DNA from: an uncultured Phascolarctobacterium sp.
GTDB lineage: Bacteria; Bacillota; Negativicutes; Acidaminococcales; Acidaminococcaceae
DNA: 64,000 nt
Assembly (NCBI GenBank): GCA_949285135.1
Contig: CASDXO010000013.1
Location: 62,001-126,000 of the forward strand
Direction: 5' to 3'
The first letter of the stretch is position 1; every line of letters starts with the position of its first letter. Positions 50,307-60,077 of this stretch are shown in pieces. The notes below the pieces were generated by a model. The model was not told where the DNA came from, made no database searches, and saw nothing but the letters and a program-made list of their open reading frames with translations. Made by a program: the position numbers and the translations under genes.

Positions 50307-53300
50307 TTACAGAGTAGTGATGCTAATAGAGCTGCCAGGTCCCTGACGCAGTTTATTTTTCGTAACGATGATTTTTTTGCCAATCATTTCCTTGAGGTCG
50401 CTGACGTGGGAAATAATCCCTACCAGACGATTATTTTCCGACAGTGTGTTAAGGGCACGTACAGCCTGGGTGAGTGCTTCCTCGTCAAGAGAGCCGAATC
50501 CTTCGTCGATAAACATGGTATCCAGCTGGATGCCGCCGGCTGCAGACTGTACCTCATCGGAAAGACCGAGAGCAAGCGACAGAGAGGCTTCAAAGGATTC
50601 ACCTCCGGAAAGTGTTTTGACGCTGCGTTCACTGCCGTTATAGTGATCGATGACATTCAGCTCCAGTCCGGCCTTGCTGCGTTTGCTGCTGCCGTCAGCT
50701 TCACGTTTCAGTTCGTACTGGCCGTTACTCATGGTCATCAGACGCAGATTGGCACGGCGAATGATGCGGTCAAAATAGGTCATCTGGATATATGTTTCCA
50801 GCTCTATCTTTCTTTTGCCGGTAAGTGTACCGTTAGCTGTATCAGAAAGTGTTTTCAGCCAGCTAAATTCCGTTTCTACGGCCTCAAGCTGCTGTTGTTT
50901 GCTGCTGACAGCATTAAATATTTTTTGGTTGGCGGTATGGGCGGCAAAGATATCTTTCTGCTCTTTTTCCAGTCTGATAAGTTCCTGCTCCAGCTGCAGC
51001 CTTTCTGTTTGCAGTAAATCAAGCTGCAGGCTGTCTGCGTCTTCAAGTTGTCTGGACAAGGTGTCTGCTGCTGCCATAAGGTTGCTGCATTGCTCTGCAA
51101 GATTTTGGTACTGTTCGCCAGCTTCTTTTTCAGCGGCAAGTAAAGCCGCTCTCTGTTTTTGCAGAGTGTTAAGCTGCTGCAGATTTTCTTCGCGGGTAAG
51201 AGCGCCCAGTTCCTGCTGCAGTTCAGTCAGCAGGCGTTCAGACTGAGCATGTTCTGTTGCAAGCCGTGTAAGTTCTATGGTTACCGCCGACGCAGCATCT
51301 ACGAGTGATGCAAGTTCTTTTTCCTGCTGCGGCAGCAATGCTTCCAGAAGCTTTTTCTGCTGCAGTTTAGCATTGATTTCGCTCAGCTGTTCGGCAAGCT
51401 GACTGATTTGGTCCTGTAAGGCTGACAGGTAAAGGTGGGCTGCTTTTGCAGAATCTGTATCTGTAGGTGTGGGCAGTCTGTTTGTCAGCTGCGCCTGCTG
51501 GTCAAGCAGTTTGCTCTGCAGGATGCTGCTGTCTGTTTGCAGCTGCTGTAACAGTTTTTCAGTTTCGTCAGTCAGCTTGCTCAGCTGTTCTTCCTGCTTT
51601 TTAACGGTTTCTTTTATGTCCAGCTGCTTCTGCAGCTGATGCTGTTGTTTCCGGTTTTCCATGAGCAGCTGCTGCAGATTAGTCTCTGTTTCGTCGGCAT
51701 CGGTGTCTGCAGGCAGCTGCAGAGCAAGCGCTGTTTGCCGTACTGTTTCTGTAAGCTGAGCTGCCTGCTTGTACTGCTGTTCTTCGTTGGCAGAAAGACA
51801 CGCGGCTGTTTCCTGCAATTTTTCTTTATTTGCTTGTTGCAGCTGCAGCAGCGATTGCAACTTATCCTGCAGTTCAGCTTTTTTCTGCGAATCCTGTTCA
51901 GCCTGCAGCAGCTTTTTGGTGCAGTTATTGCAGTAATCTTCCAGCTGCTGCAGCAGAAAGCTTATGGTATCTGCCGGCAAAAGTGTGGTTTCCTGCAGTT
52001 GACGGTATGGCTGCAGGCTTGTAAGCTCGTCTAAATCTGCGGTATCAAGTAAGCGAAGCAGCTGTGACTGCTGTTGCTGTGAATTACCACAGTTTTGTGC
52101 CAGTGCCTGTTCTTTCTGAGCTTTATATTTCTGCTGTTCAAGCAGTTGTTTTTGGATGGCATCGGCCTGTTGCTGCTGTTGGGGAGCTGCTTGCAGCAGT
52201 TGCTGCATGGCTGCTTCTTGTTGGGCAATTGTGTCTAACTGGGCTTTGATTTCGTCCTTACGTTTTTGCGCCTGCTGCTGTTTATAGCTGATGGAATCGT
52301 CAGCAAAAAGCTGATTTTCGCCCGGTAGAAGCTGTTCTGTTGCCTCCTGCAGCTGTTCCTGCAGTATCAGCGCTTTGCTGCTCAGTCCTATTGTCCGGCT
52401 ATGGCAAGTATCAAGTTCAGCTTTTAAGTTATCAAGAAATATTTTTTCAGGTACTTGCCCGGGAAGCAGTGCCGGCTGAGGATGATGGGTGGAGCCGCAG
52501 ACGGGGCATGGCTCACCTTCTTTTAAGTTAGCAGCTAAAAGACCTGCCTGTGCATCTAAAAACAGTTTTTCCTGTCTGCTGTATTCCTGCTGGCAGTGTT
52601 TATAAGTTTCGGAGGCAGAAATATATTCCTGCTGAATGACAGCAAGTTCTTGCTGTAATACTTTGTGGCTTTCAATTTGCTGCAGAAGCTGGTCCAGCTG
52701 CAATATTTCGTTAGTTAAGGTGTTTTTTTCTGCTGCTGCCTGAGCCAAAGATAAGTTAGCACTGCTGGCAGCAGCCAGTTTGATCGCAAGCTGTTCCTGC
52801 TCCTGCTGCAGCTTATCTGTCTGGCTGCTGCAGGTGTTGATGTCGCTTTGCAGCTTGTCCTGCAGAGCCTGAGCCGCGTTTAACTGTGTTGCTGCTTCCC
52901 TGAAATCGGCGACGATATTTTTGAGAGCGTTGTTTTTGTATTCCAAATTGATTTTTAACGAATTGGTATCGCCAAGTGCTGCTGCTGATTCTGATAGGGT
53001 AAGTACTTCACTGTCAAGTGCTGCAATTTCCGCTGATAGCCTGTCTTTAGTTTGGCGGAGGGTAAGAGAAGCCGCTGTAAGGGAAGCCAGTTCCTGTTTT
53101 TGTGCAGTAAGACTTTCATGCCATGATTGCAGCAGCATACCTTGCTGTTTCTGCTGTAAAAGTTTTATTTCCTCTTCCTGCAGCTGTTCAAGCTGCTGCC
53201 GCAGGCAAAGCAGTTGTTGCCTGTGGATAGCGGCAGTCCTGCTTTCCTGAAGTAAAGCCTGCTCTTTTTGCTGCAGTTGTTGTTTTGTTGTGCTGAGCTG

Positions 53301-54545
53301 ATGCATCAGGCTGCAGATTTCCGTACTTTGCTGTGTCAGGCTGTCGTGCTGAGCAGTAAGTTTTTCCTTTGCCGCACTGACATCGCTGAGAGCAGCCAGA
53401 CAGTCTTTGTTGGCAGCATATTCTTGTTGCAGCTGCTGGATATTGTTTGTGAGCAAGGTTTTACTGGCTTTTTTTTCTTTCAGCTGCCTGCTTTCATCAT
53501 TACATAGCTGTTGGCAAGCAGCAAGCTGTTGAAACTTTTCTTCCCGTGCGGCGGCACTGCGTACAGCTTCTTCCAGTTGGGGACAGACTGAGGCAGCTGA
53601 TTGTGCCTGCTGCCAGTTCAGTTCTGCGGCCTGCTTTTGGCTGAGAAACTGTTCAAGCTGCTGCTTTTTTTCCTTCAGCTGCATTTTTAAACTGTCATAA
53701 TGGCGTACTTTTCCAAGAAGCTGGTCTTTGGTCTGAATTTTATCAGACAAAGTTTTTATATCAGTATCATATTTAGCAAGTAAATTGGCGTCCTGCTGCA
53801 GCAGAGCATGCAGCAGCTCCAGACCACGGACGAGCTGTCCGGCAAATTTTTCTTCTTGAAGCTGTCTCAGCTCCGCAGTAAGCTCCGTATTTTTGCTGAT
53901 GCTGATATTTTCCATATACTGGACAATGCTGCGGCTGATTTCCTCATATTCACTGCTTTTTTTGCTTTGCAGGGTTTTCAGCTGGGCCTGTAATTGCTGA
54001 TAAATATCCGTATGAAAAATCTGACGGAAGATTTCGCTGCGTTCGGCAGTACCGGCTAAAAGGATTTTCTGAAAATCTCCCTGGGCAATCAGAGCAATCT
54101 GGGTAAATTGTTTGTAATCCAGTCCCAGCAGGTCAATAACGGCTTTAGTGACATCTTTGTATCTTGTCACCGGCTGCCGCTGGTCAGGATATATCAGTTC
54201 AGCTTCTGCTTTCTGCGTAGTCATACCGCTGCCGCGTTCTTTGGGACGCTGATATTCTGGCTTGCGGATAATCTTATATTCCTGACCACGATATTCAAAG
54301 ATAAATTCTACAAAGGTAGGAACCGCGGCGGCTGCATACTGGCTGCGCAGCATGGCGGCTTCGCGATTACGGCCGCTTGCTTCGCCATATAAAGCGAAAG
54401 TAATGGCGTCGAAAATGGTAGTCTTGCCGGCACCGGTATCGCCTGTTATCAGATAAAGACCGTTAGAGCCGAGTTTGGTGAAATCTATTTCCGTTCTTTC
54501 GGCGTAGGGGCCGAAAGCGCTGATAATAAGGTGTTTTGGTTTCAT
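50307..54545 (-). CDS. sbcC: SbcC exonuclease subunit, unusually long (1412 aa)
   Basis: Rad50-type ATPase of the SbcCD nuclease that trims hairpins and DNA-protein blocks. The N-terminal lobe has Walker A GDTGAGKTT. A very long Gln/Leu-rich coiled coil surrounds the zinc hook C680-P-V-C683 (EPCPVCGSTHHP). The C-terminal lobe has the signature LSGGESFEASLSLALGLSDE and Walker B FIDEGFGSLDE. The hook lies near the middle, so both arms are extended evenly. E. coli SbcC has about 1050 residues, so this protein is some 350 longer. The gene follows sbcD by 33 bases, with a weak ribosome site, so translation may depend on sbcD. Confidence 0.93.
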   Translation of the reverse strand: MKPKHLIISAFGPYAERTEIDFTKLGSNGLYLITGDTGAGKTTIFDAITFALYGEASGRNREAAMLRSQYAAAAVPTFVEFIFEYRGQEYKIIRKPEYQRPKERGSGMTTQKAEAELIYPDQRQPVTRYKDVTKAVIDLLGLDYKQFTQIALIAQGDFQKILLAGTAERSEIFRQIFHTDIYQQLQAQLKTLQSKKSSEYEEISRSIVQYMENISISKNTELTAELRQLQEEKFAGQLVRGLELLHALLQQDANLLAKYDTDIKTLSDKIQTKDQLLGKVRHYDSLKMQLKEKKQQLEQFLSQKQAAELNWQQAQSAASVCPQLEEAVRSAAAREEKFQQLAACQQLCNDESRQLKEKKASKTLLTNNIQQLQQEYAANKDCLAALSDVSAAKEKLTAQHDSLTQQSTEICSLMHQLSTTKQQLQQKEQALLQESRTAAIHRQQLLCLRQQLEQLQEEEIKLLQQKQQGMLLQSWHESLTAQKQELASLTAASLTLRQTKDRLSAEIAALDSEVLTLSESAAALGDTNSLKINLEYKNNALKNIVADFREAATQLNAAQALQDKLQSDINTCSSQTDKLQQEQEQLAIKLAAASSANLSLAQAAAEKNTLTNEILQLDQLLQQIESHKVLQQELAVIQQEYISASETYKHCQQEYSRQEKLFLDAQAGLLAANLKEGEPCPVCGSTHHPQPALLPGQVPEKIFLDNLKAELDTCHSRTIGLSSKALILQEQLQEATEQLLPGENQLFADDSISYKQQQAQKRKDEIKAQLDTIAQQEAAMQQLLQAAPQQQQQADAIQKQLLEQQKYKAQKEQALAQNCGNSQQQQSQLLRLLDTADLDELTSLQPYRQLQETTLLPADTISFLLQQLEDYCNNCTKKLLQAEQDSQKKAELQDKLQSLLQLQQANKEKLQETAACLSANEEQQYKQAAQLTETVRQTALALQLPADTDADETETNLQQLLMENRKQQHQLQKQLDIKETVKKQEEQLSKLTDETEKLLQQLQTDSSILQSKLLDQQAQLTNRLPTPTDTDSAKAAHLYLSALQDQISQLAEQLSEINAKLQQKKLLEALLPQQEKELASLVDAASAVTIELTRLATEHAQSERLLTELQQELGALTREENLQQLNTLQKQRAALLAAEKEAGEQYQNLAEQCSNLMAAADTLSRQLEDADSLQLDLLQTERLQLEQELIRLEKEQKDIFAAHTANQKIFNAVSSKQQQLEAVETEFSWLKTLSDTANGTLTGKRKIELETYIQMTYFDRIIRRANLRLMTMSNGQYELKREADGSSKRSKAGLELNVIDHYNGSERSVKTLSGGESFEASLSLALGLSDEVQSAAGGIQLDTMFIDEGFGSLDEEALTQAVRALNTLSENNRLVGIISHVSDLKEMIGKKIIVTKNKLRQGPGSSISITTL

Positions 54546-54578
54546 GGTATTATTGGTTCACGCTTTCTGTAAATTTAC

Positions 54579-55709
54579 TTACGACGATTTCAGAGAGTCA
54601 AGCAGTTCCTGCACCAGCTGCTGCTGACTGCTGTTCATGCCAGTGCCGTTTTGCAGCTCAAAAAATTCTTGGAAAAGTTCCAGCTCAGACTTTTGGGTAA
54701 TCTGCTCTGCTGCCGTAATTTCTGTGGAAGTACGGGTACGACGGTTATCGTATTCCAGCTGCATCAGATTGGGATAGACAGTACGCAGTTTTTTGACTGC
54801 ATCCAGTACATCATCTTCGTCAGTAAGGGTAATATGGAAATAGTTATCGCGATTAAGAGTTTTATAAAAGCTCAGTGAGGTCAGCTCCATGTACGTACCT
54901 TTTAGTTTCTGCAGATCATGCAGCGGCTGCAGTGGCAGGCAGCGGATGCTAAGGCTGCCTTTTGACCCCAGCTCTGCTACGGTCACTGATTTTTGCTGCG
55001 CTGCTTCGGAAAAAGAGTATTTTAAGGGCGTGCCGCAATAGCGGACTTTTTCGCTGCCAATATTTTGCGGGCTGTGTATATGGCCCAGCGCCGTATAGTC
55101 GAAAATATCGAATAGAGAGGCATCAACATTATCAAGACCGCCGACAAAGATTTCCTCAGATTCGCTGCGGGCAGCTCCCGTAACAAACTGATGAGCTACA
55201 AGAACATTGCGCTGGGAGGTATCTATGTCCATATGCGACAGTACAGTGTGCAGTGCTTCGTTAAAGCTGCCTGCAGGAGCATCTTCAAATACTTTTCGTA
55301 CAAGCGATGGTTTAATGAAAGGCAGCAGGTGAATATATACTTTACCGTATGCATCAGAGAGGGCGCAGCAGGGAACCGTACCATCATAAAGACTGGAAAA
55401 ATGAATATTACTCCTGCAGAGCAGGCGGGAACCAAACGCAAGCCGTTCTGCTGAATCATGATTGCCGCTGATAATAAATACGGGTTTTTCGGTTGCGGCA
55501 AGCCGGGTAAGAAAATCATCCAGCAGCTGCACTGCTTCAACTGATGGAATGGCTTTATCATAAATGTCGCCGGCAATAATTATTCCGTCCGGCTGTTCCT
55601 GTCTGATAAGGTCAAGTATCTGAGTAAGAATATGTCTCTGATCATCCAATAGCGAGAATTCATTGAGTTTTTTGCCTATATGTAAATCGGACAGATGGAT
55701 AAGTTTCAT
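54579..55709 (-). CDS. sbcD: SbcD exonuclease subunit
   Basis: A 376-aa Mre11-type nuclease. Metallophosphoesterase motifs are complete: LSDLHIG, AGDIYD, SGNHDS, AHQFVTG and GHIHSPQ. It forms the SbcC2D2 complex with the downstream gene. AAGGAG lies before the ATG. Length is near normal (E. coli about 400). Confidence 0.95.
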   Translation of the reverse strand: MKLIHLSDLHIGKKLNEFSLLDDQRHILTQILDLIRQEQPDGIIIAGDIYDKAIPSVEAVQLLDDFLTRLAATEKPVFIISGNHDSAERLAFGSRLLCRSNIHFSSLYDGTVPCCALSDAYGKVYIHLLPFIKPSLVRKVFEDAPAGSFNEALHTVLSHMDIDTSQRNVLVAHQFVTGAARSESEEIFVGGLDNVDASLFDIFDYTALGHIHSPQNIGSEKVRYCGTPLKYSFSEAAQQKSVTVAELGSKGSLSIRCLPLQPLHDLQKLKGTYMELTSLSFYKTLNRDNYFHITLTDEDDVLDAVKKLRTVYPNLMQLEYDNRRTRTSTEITAAEQITQKSELELFQEFFELQNGTGMNSSQQQLVQELLDSLKSS

Positions 55710-55768
55710 GTTAAATCTCCTTGTGCAAAGCTTTCTGTTTTATTATAACATGCGGTGCAGACAGAAAA

Positions 55769-55800
55769 AATAAAGGGCAGGTCTTATTCCTGCCCTTTAT
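55769..55800 (-). terminator. Terminator of the YitT gene
   Basis: AAAGGGCAGG pairs with CCTGCCCTTT around TCTTATT; on the minus strand a long T-rich tail follows. The hairpin overlaps the YitT stop codon. Confidence 0.8.
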
Positions 55801-56710
55801 GTGCATGTTTTTGTTCAATATATTTTTTTGCGTATTCCGGTCGCGGGTTATGAGGGCCGGAGGGCTTGAGGGTGAAGCCTCTGCCAAATACGTCGTTAAC
55901 GTCGTGAATTATCATGAAGGCATTGGGATCAATTTCACGGCACAGCGACTTTATCTTGGCCGTCTGCGTCAGCTTGGCTACAACAAAAAGAATTTCACGG
56001 TTCTGATGGGTAAAGGCGCCTTCGCCATGCAGATAGGTAACACCGCGCCCTACAACCTTGATGATTTCTTCAGCAATATCGTCTGCCTTATCGCTGATAA
56101 TGATGATGTTTTTCTTGAAATCAAAACCGACAATGAAGGTGTTGCAGGTCTTGGTCATCACAAAAAAGGTGAGCAGCGTATATAATACTGGCTCAATACC
56201 AAAGAAAAAGGTACTGATGGTCAGCAGCAGTATATTGAACATAAAATTGGTGTTGCTGACAGTAATGGAATAATTTTTCTGAATGATGGCACCGATAATA
56301 TCGGTACCGCCGCTGCTGCCACCGGAGCGATACATACAGGCAGCGCCGATGCCGTAAAGTACGCCGCCTGCGATACAGGCCAGCATGGTATCATGTACGG
56401 GACGATAGGAAGAAAGAAAATGAAAAAAGTCCAGAGAGAAAGCAAAAAATAACATGCCAAACAGAGCATTAAGCGTATATTCTCTGTCCATGTATTTATA
56501 GGCAATAAAAAATAAAGGAATATTGCAGATAATACTGGTTAAACCCATGGGCATGCCGGAGATATAGTATGACAGTACGGCAACGCCGCCGATACCGCCG
56601 CTGAGCAGTTTGTTGGGCATGTAAAAGGTATTGAGGGCAATACCCATTATTGAACAGCCTAATGCTGTCATGATATAGCGATGCAGGATCATTTTGGTGT
56701 ATTTATTCAT
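55784..56710 (-). CDS. YitT-family membrane protein
   Basis: A 308-aa protein. Five or six N-terminal helices form the YitT_membrane part (LLSGGIGGVAVLSYYISGMPMG, GGVLYGIGAACMYRSGGSSGGTDIIG). A soluble DUF2179 domain follows (about 205-285; IIISDKADDIAEEIIKVVGRGVTYLHGEGAFT). The family is widespread in Firmicutes and its function is unclear. The gene is monocistronic and divergent from ispE. Confidence 0.9.
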   Translation of the reverse strand: MNKYTKMILHRYIMTALGCSIMGIALNTFYMPNKLLSGGIGGVAVLSYYISGMPMGLTSIICNIPLFFIAYKYMDREYTLNALFGMLFFAFSLDFFHFLSSYRPVHDTMLACIAGGVLYGIGAACMYRSGGSSGGTDIIGAIIQKNYSITVSNTNFMFNILLLTISTFFFGIEPVLYTLLTFFVMTKTCNTFIVGFDFKKNIIIISDKADDIAEEIIKVVGRGVTYLHGEGAFTHQNREILFVVAKLTQTAKIKSLCREIDPNAFMIIHDVNDVFGRGFTLKPSGPHNPRPEYAKKYIEQKHAHKGQE

Positions 56711-56854
56711 ATTAGGTTCCTTTACTGAAATTTATATATTAGTATAGTAACATTTTTAACAAAAAAAGCAACCGGCAGTCGCTTTCTTTTGCAGCAATTT
56801 ACTGAAAAAGCAAATAAAAAAAGAAATGTACGAATTTAATGTTCGAAAATTAGC

Positions 56855-56895
56855 TTGCGGTGTAGATTAAAGCAGTATACAATAATATTGTATAC
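56855..56895 (+). promoter_or_regulatory. ispE-gntR promoter with an overlapping perfect palindrome
   Basis: TTGCGG (56855-56860), a 17-base spacer, TACAAT (56878-56883). A perfect 21-bp palindrome at 56875-56895, with half-sites GTATACAAT and ATTGTATAC around AAT, covers the -10 box. It is the sort of site bound by dimeric GntR/FadR-type repressors, and the second gene of this operon encodes such a regulator, so autoregulation is likely. Confidence 0.65.
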
Positions 56896-56919
56896 AAAAA
56901 TATTTAAGGTGTGCTGAAA

Positions 56920-57783
56920 ATGAAGAAGATTATTGAATCTGCATATGCAAAAATAAATCTTGGCCTGAAGATCCTTGGCAAACGCAGTGACGGGTATCAT
57001 GAAGTAAGTATGATCATGCAAAGCGTAGGGTTGAAGGATGAAATTATCATTGAGCCAGGCAGGGGTATAGAACTGAAATGTAATCTGCCCGGACTCAGCT
57101 GCGGTGCTGATAATCTTGCCTGTAAAGCGGCAAGACTGCTGGCCGACAGGTATCAGATAATTCCGAACGTTCACATTACATTGAACAAAAAAATTTTTCT
57201 GGCAGCCGGACTGGCTGGCGGCAGCAGCGATGCGGCGGCGGTACTGCGCGGATTGAATAAATACTGGGAGCTTGATCTCAGACTGTCTGAACTGGAAAAG
57301 CTGGCAGCCGAAATCGGCAGTGACGTGCCGTTTTGCATTAGCGGTGGCACGGCGCTGGCCAAAGGACGCGGCGAGGTAATCATTCCGCTTGCTGATATGC
57401 CGGAAACGATTGTTGTACTGGCTAAACCACGCAGCCTTGAAGTTTCTACCGCCTGGGTATATAAAAATTATGACCGCGGCAGGGTGGTGCAGATGCCGTG
57501 CATCTGGAACATGATGGAAAAACTGCCTCAGGGAGGACATGCTATCGTACCCTGTATGGGTAATGTGCTGGAAACGGTGACAATTCCGGCGCATCCGGAA
57601 ATTGCTTCGATTAAAGCGGCAATGCTGTCGGCAGGAGCCTATTATGCCATGATGAGTGGCAGCGGACCTACTGTTTTTGCTCTGGCAGATGATATGAAGA
57701 CGGCAGAGCGTATAGAAGCGTCTTTAGGTGATTTTGATGTAGAAACAGCCATAACGGTTACTACAGGAAGGATGAAGATATAA
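56920..57783 (+). CDS. ispE: 4-diphosphocytidyl-2-C-methyl-D-erythritol kinase
   Basis: A 287-aa GHMP kinase of the MEP isoprenoid pathway. Motifs are SAYAKINLGLKILGKRSDGYHEV, the ATP loop AGLAGGSSDAAAVLRGLN and the C-terminal MSGSGPTVFAL. ATG 56920 has AAGGTG nine bases upstream; the in-frame GTG 56911 lacks spacing. It heads the operon ispE-gntR-NTase-purR-glmU. Confidence 0.95.
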   Translation: MKKIIESAYAKINLGLKILGKRSDGYHEVSMIMQSVGLKDEIIIEPGRGIELKCNLPGLSCGADNLACKAARLLADRYQIIPNVHITLNKKIFLAAGLAGGSSDAAAVLRGLNKYWELDLRLSELEKLAAEIGSDVPFCISGGTALAKGRGEVIIPLADMPETIVVLAKPRSLEVSTAWVYKNYDRGRVVQMPCIWNMMEKLPQGGHAIVPCMGNVLETVTIPAHPEIASIKAAMLSAGAYYAMMSGSGPTVFALADDMKTAERIEASLGDFDVETAITVTTGRMKI

Positions 57784-58460
57784 TGGCAGGACATTTACAA
57801 CCAATCAAACTTGACAGTTATAAACCCCTGCGTGAACTGGTATGCGAAAATATCAGGCAGGCAATTATTGACGGTACCTTCAGTCCCGGAGAGCGTCTGA
57901 TGGAGATCCAGCTGGCGGATGAAATGGGCGTCAGCCGTACCCCGGTCAGAGAGGCCATCAGAAAGCTGGAGCTGGAAGGCTTTGTAGTAATGATTCCGCG
58001 CCGCGGTACCTATGTTGCAGACATTTCCATCAGAGATATTACGGAGATTTATGAAATTCGTACCTGTCTGGATGTGCTGTCAGCAGGCCTTGCAGCTGAG
58101 CGTATTACCGACGAGGAACTGGAAGCACTGAACCGTTTGCTGGTAGAAATCGGCCAGTATATGGCTGAGAATAATATGGAAAAGATTGTCGAGGCGGATA
58201 CTGCCTTTCACGATATCCTGTATCAGGCAAGCCGCAATGAAAGGCTGCGTTCCATTATAAATAATCTGCGTGAACAGCTCACCGGTATCCGTGGTCGTTC
58301 CATGAGCTATCCCGGCCGTCTGGTGGAAACCATGGATGAACACAGGGCGCTGGTGGACAGCATCGCGGCCAGAGATGTGGAGCGTGCTCAGGAAGCGGCA
58401 AGAGCACATATTGAAAATGCTGAACACACACTGATGAAATCTCTGACAATGGCAAAATAA
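57783..58460 (+). CDS. GntR/FadR-family (FCD domain) transcriptional regulator
   Basis: A 225-aa protein. The winged helix (about 10-75) includes LADEMGVSRTPVREAIRKLELEGFVVMIPRRGTYVA, and the FCD effector domain (about 90-218) follows. The likely metal ligands are seen in ADTAFHDILY, MDEHRALVD and AARAHIENAEH. Such regulators bind short carboxylates or related metabolites. Its ATG overlaps the ispE stop. GTATAC palindromes at its own promoter and upstream of pyc are candidate operators. Confidence 0.9.
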   Translation: MAGHLQPIKLDSYKPLRELVCENIRQAIIDGTFSPGERLMEIQLADEMGVSRTPVREAIRKLELEGFVVMIPRRGTYVADISIRDITEIYEIRTCLDVLSAGLAAERITDEELEALNRLLVEIGQYMAENNMEKIVEADTAFHDILYQASRNERLRSIINNLREQLTGIRGRSMSYPGRLVETMDEHRALVDSIAARDVERAQEAARAHIENAEHTLMKSLTMAK

Positions 58461-58462
58461 TT

Positions 58463-59233
58463 ATGAAAAAAACGTATGATGCAGTTATCCTGGCTGGCGG
58501 TTATGCGCCCTGGCTGAAAGAGAAAGCGGGTACGGATATTCGTTGTCTGGCCAGACTGAATGACAAAAGAATTCTTGACTATCTTACGGATGCTCTGCAG
58601 GGCAGTGGGCGCATCAGAAGGATTATGCTGGCAGCGCCTGCCGGAGCGATAGCCAGAGAAGATTTGCCTCTGGGCGTAGAACTGTGCGAGGCAGAACAGG
58701 ATATGCCGACTACGGCAAAGAAAGCAGCTGATGCACTGATTTGCAGAGAAAAGCTGCTGTTTGTCTGTGATGATATCCCCATGCTGCATGCAGCGGCGGT
58801 AAATGATTTTTTAGATAAATGTGAGGAATATCCTGACAGTCAGGTATATTATCCTGTTATTCCTAAGGAAGTATGCGTGAAGGATTATCCGCAGGCACAG
58901 AGAACATATGCGAAACTGGCAGACGGTATTTTTACCGGCGGCAATATGATGGTAGTAGATGCCTCCATCATACCGCAGGGGCTTGCCAAAGCCAGAGAGA
59001 TTTTTGCCAGAAGAAAGCAGCCGTTTCAGCTGTGCAGGTGGCTGGGGTTCGGGTTTATTTTTAAGTTTCTGCTGCACAGGCTGACACTGGCGGAGGCAGA
59101 AAAAAGAACAGGTGAGTTGCTGGAACTGCCTTGCAAGGTAGTAGTAAGCAGTTATGCAGAAGTAGGCATGGATATAGATAAGCCGGCTGACTGGGATCTG
59201 ATTGCCGGCTATCTTGCCGCAGACAGAAAATAA
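58463..59233 (+). CDS. MobA-like NTP-transferase family protein
   Basis: A 256-aa protein. The N-terminal nucleotide-binding pattern is DAVILAGGYAPWLKEKAGTDIRCLARLNDKRILDYLTDAL, where a GTKxxR-like segment is partly altered. VCDDIPML carries the metal-binding Asp pair, and GMDIDKPADWDLI ends the domain. It probably transfers a nucleotide to a sugar phosphate or cofactor. The exact substrate cannot be told. It lies two bases after the gntR stop and 21 bases before purR. Confidence 0.75.
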   Translation: MKKTYDAVILAGGYAPWLKEKAGTDIRCLARLNDKRILDYLTDALQGSGRIRRIMLAAPAGAIAREDLPLGVELCEAEQDMPTTAKKAADALICREKLLFVCDDIPMLHAAAVNDFLDKCEEYPDSQVYYPVIPKEVCVKDYPQAQRTYAKLADGIFTGGNMMVVDASIIPQGLAKAREIFARRKQPFQLCRWLGFGFIFKFLLHRLTLAEAEKRTGELLELPCKVVVSSYAEVGMDIDKPADWDLIAGYLAADRK

Positions 59234-59254
59234 TGCAGAGAAAAGAGGGCGATT

Positions 59255-60073
59255 ATGGGAAGGGCAAAAAGAATGGAGCGAGTGGTGGCTTTAACCAAGC
59301 AGTTAACGGATCATCCGCACCAATTATTTTCATTTTCCTATTTTTGCAAAAAATTTGAAATAGCAAAATCAACTTTGAGTGAGGATGTGCTGGCAGTTAA
59401 GACTGGTCTTGAGCTTTACGGGCTGGGAAGGGTGGAAACTCTGGCCGGAGCGGCTGGCGGAGTGCGCTTTATTCCGGGTCGCTCGGCGAAGGAAGATCAT
59501 GATTTTCTGCAGGATCTGGCTATCAAGCTTTCCGTTCCGGACAGGATTCTGCCGGGAGGATTACTGTATACGACAGACCTGCTCTGTATTCCTGACGTAG
59601 TGGTGCGTCTTGGGGAAATCATTATGAAACACACGCGGCATCTGGAGCCGGACTGTATCATGACGGTGGAAACCAGGGGCATACCGCTGGCGCTGTTTGT
59701 TGCCAGAGCTTTTAATGTACCTCTCGTAATGGCGCGGCACAGCAGTCAGATAACGGAAGGTTCCGCGGTGAATATTAACTATGTCAGTGGTTCTTCCAAG
59801 ATGATTCAGACTATGGCCATGCCCAAAAGAGCATTGCAGCCAGGCAGCAGGGTGCTGATGGTAGACGATTTCATGAAAGGCGGCGGTACTGCCAGAGGCA
59901 TGCTGAATCTGGCTAAGGAAGTAGGCGCCGAGGTAGTTGGCAAGGCCTTTATGATTGTTACCGCAGAGCCGGAAAATAAAATGGTGGATGATTACACGGC
60001 CCTGTTTATGCTGCACAGTGTAAACGAGTTGGAAAATAAAATATTTATTGAACCTGTACAGGTGAAGGAGTAA
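59255..60073 (+). CDS. purR: Pur operon repressor PurR (Bacillus type)
   Basis: A 272-aa protein. An N-terminal winged helix (about 1-75; KRMERVVALTKQLTDHP, FEIAKSTLSEDV) precedes a phosphoribosyltransferase-like domain with the PRPP motif VLMVDDFMKGGGTARG. In Bacillus, PRPP binding releases the repressor from PurBoxes. It sits between ispE and glmU as in Bacillus, although yabJ and spoVG are absent. purC at 1917-2600 is a potential target, but no PurBox was found there. Confidence 0.94.
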   Translation: MGRAKRMERVVALTKQLTDHPHQLFSFSYFCKKFEIAKSTLSEDVLAVKTGLELYGLGRVETLAGAAGGVRFIPGRSAKEDHDFLQDLAIKLSVPDRILPGGLLYTTDLLCIPDVVVRLGEIIMKHTRHLEPDCIMTVETRGIPLALFVARAFNVPLVMARHSSQITEGSAVNINYVSGSSKMIQTMAMPKRALQPGSRVLMVDDFMKGGGTARGMLNLAKEVGAEVVGKAFMIVTAEPENKMVDDYTALFMLHSVNELENKIFIEPVQVKE

Positions 60074-60077
60074 ACAA

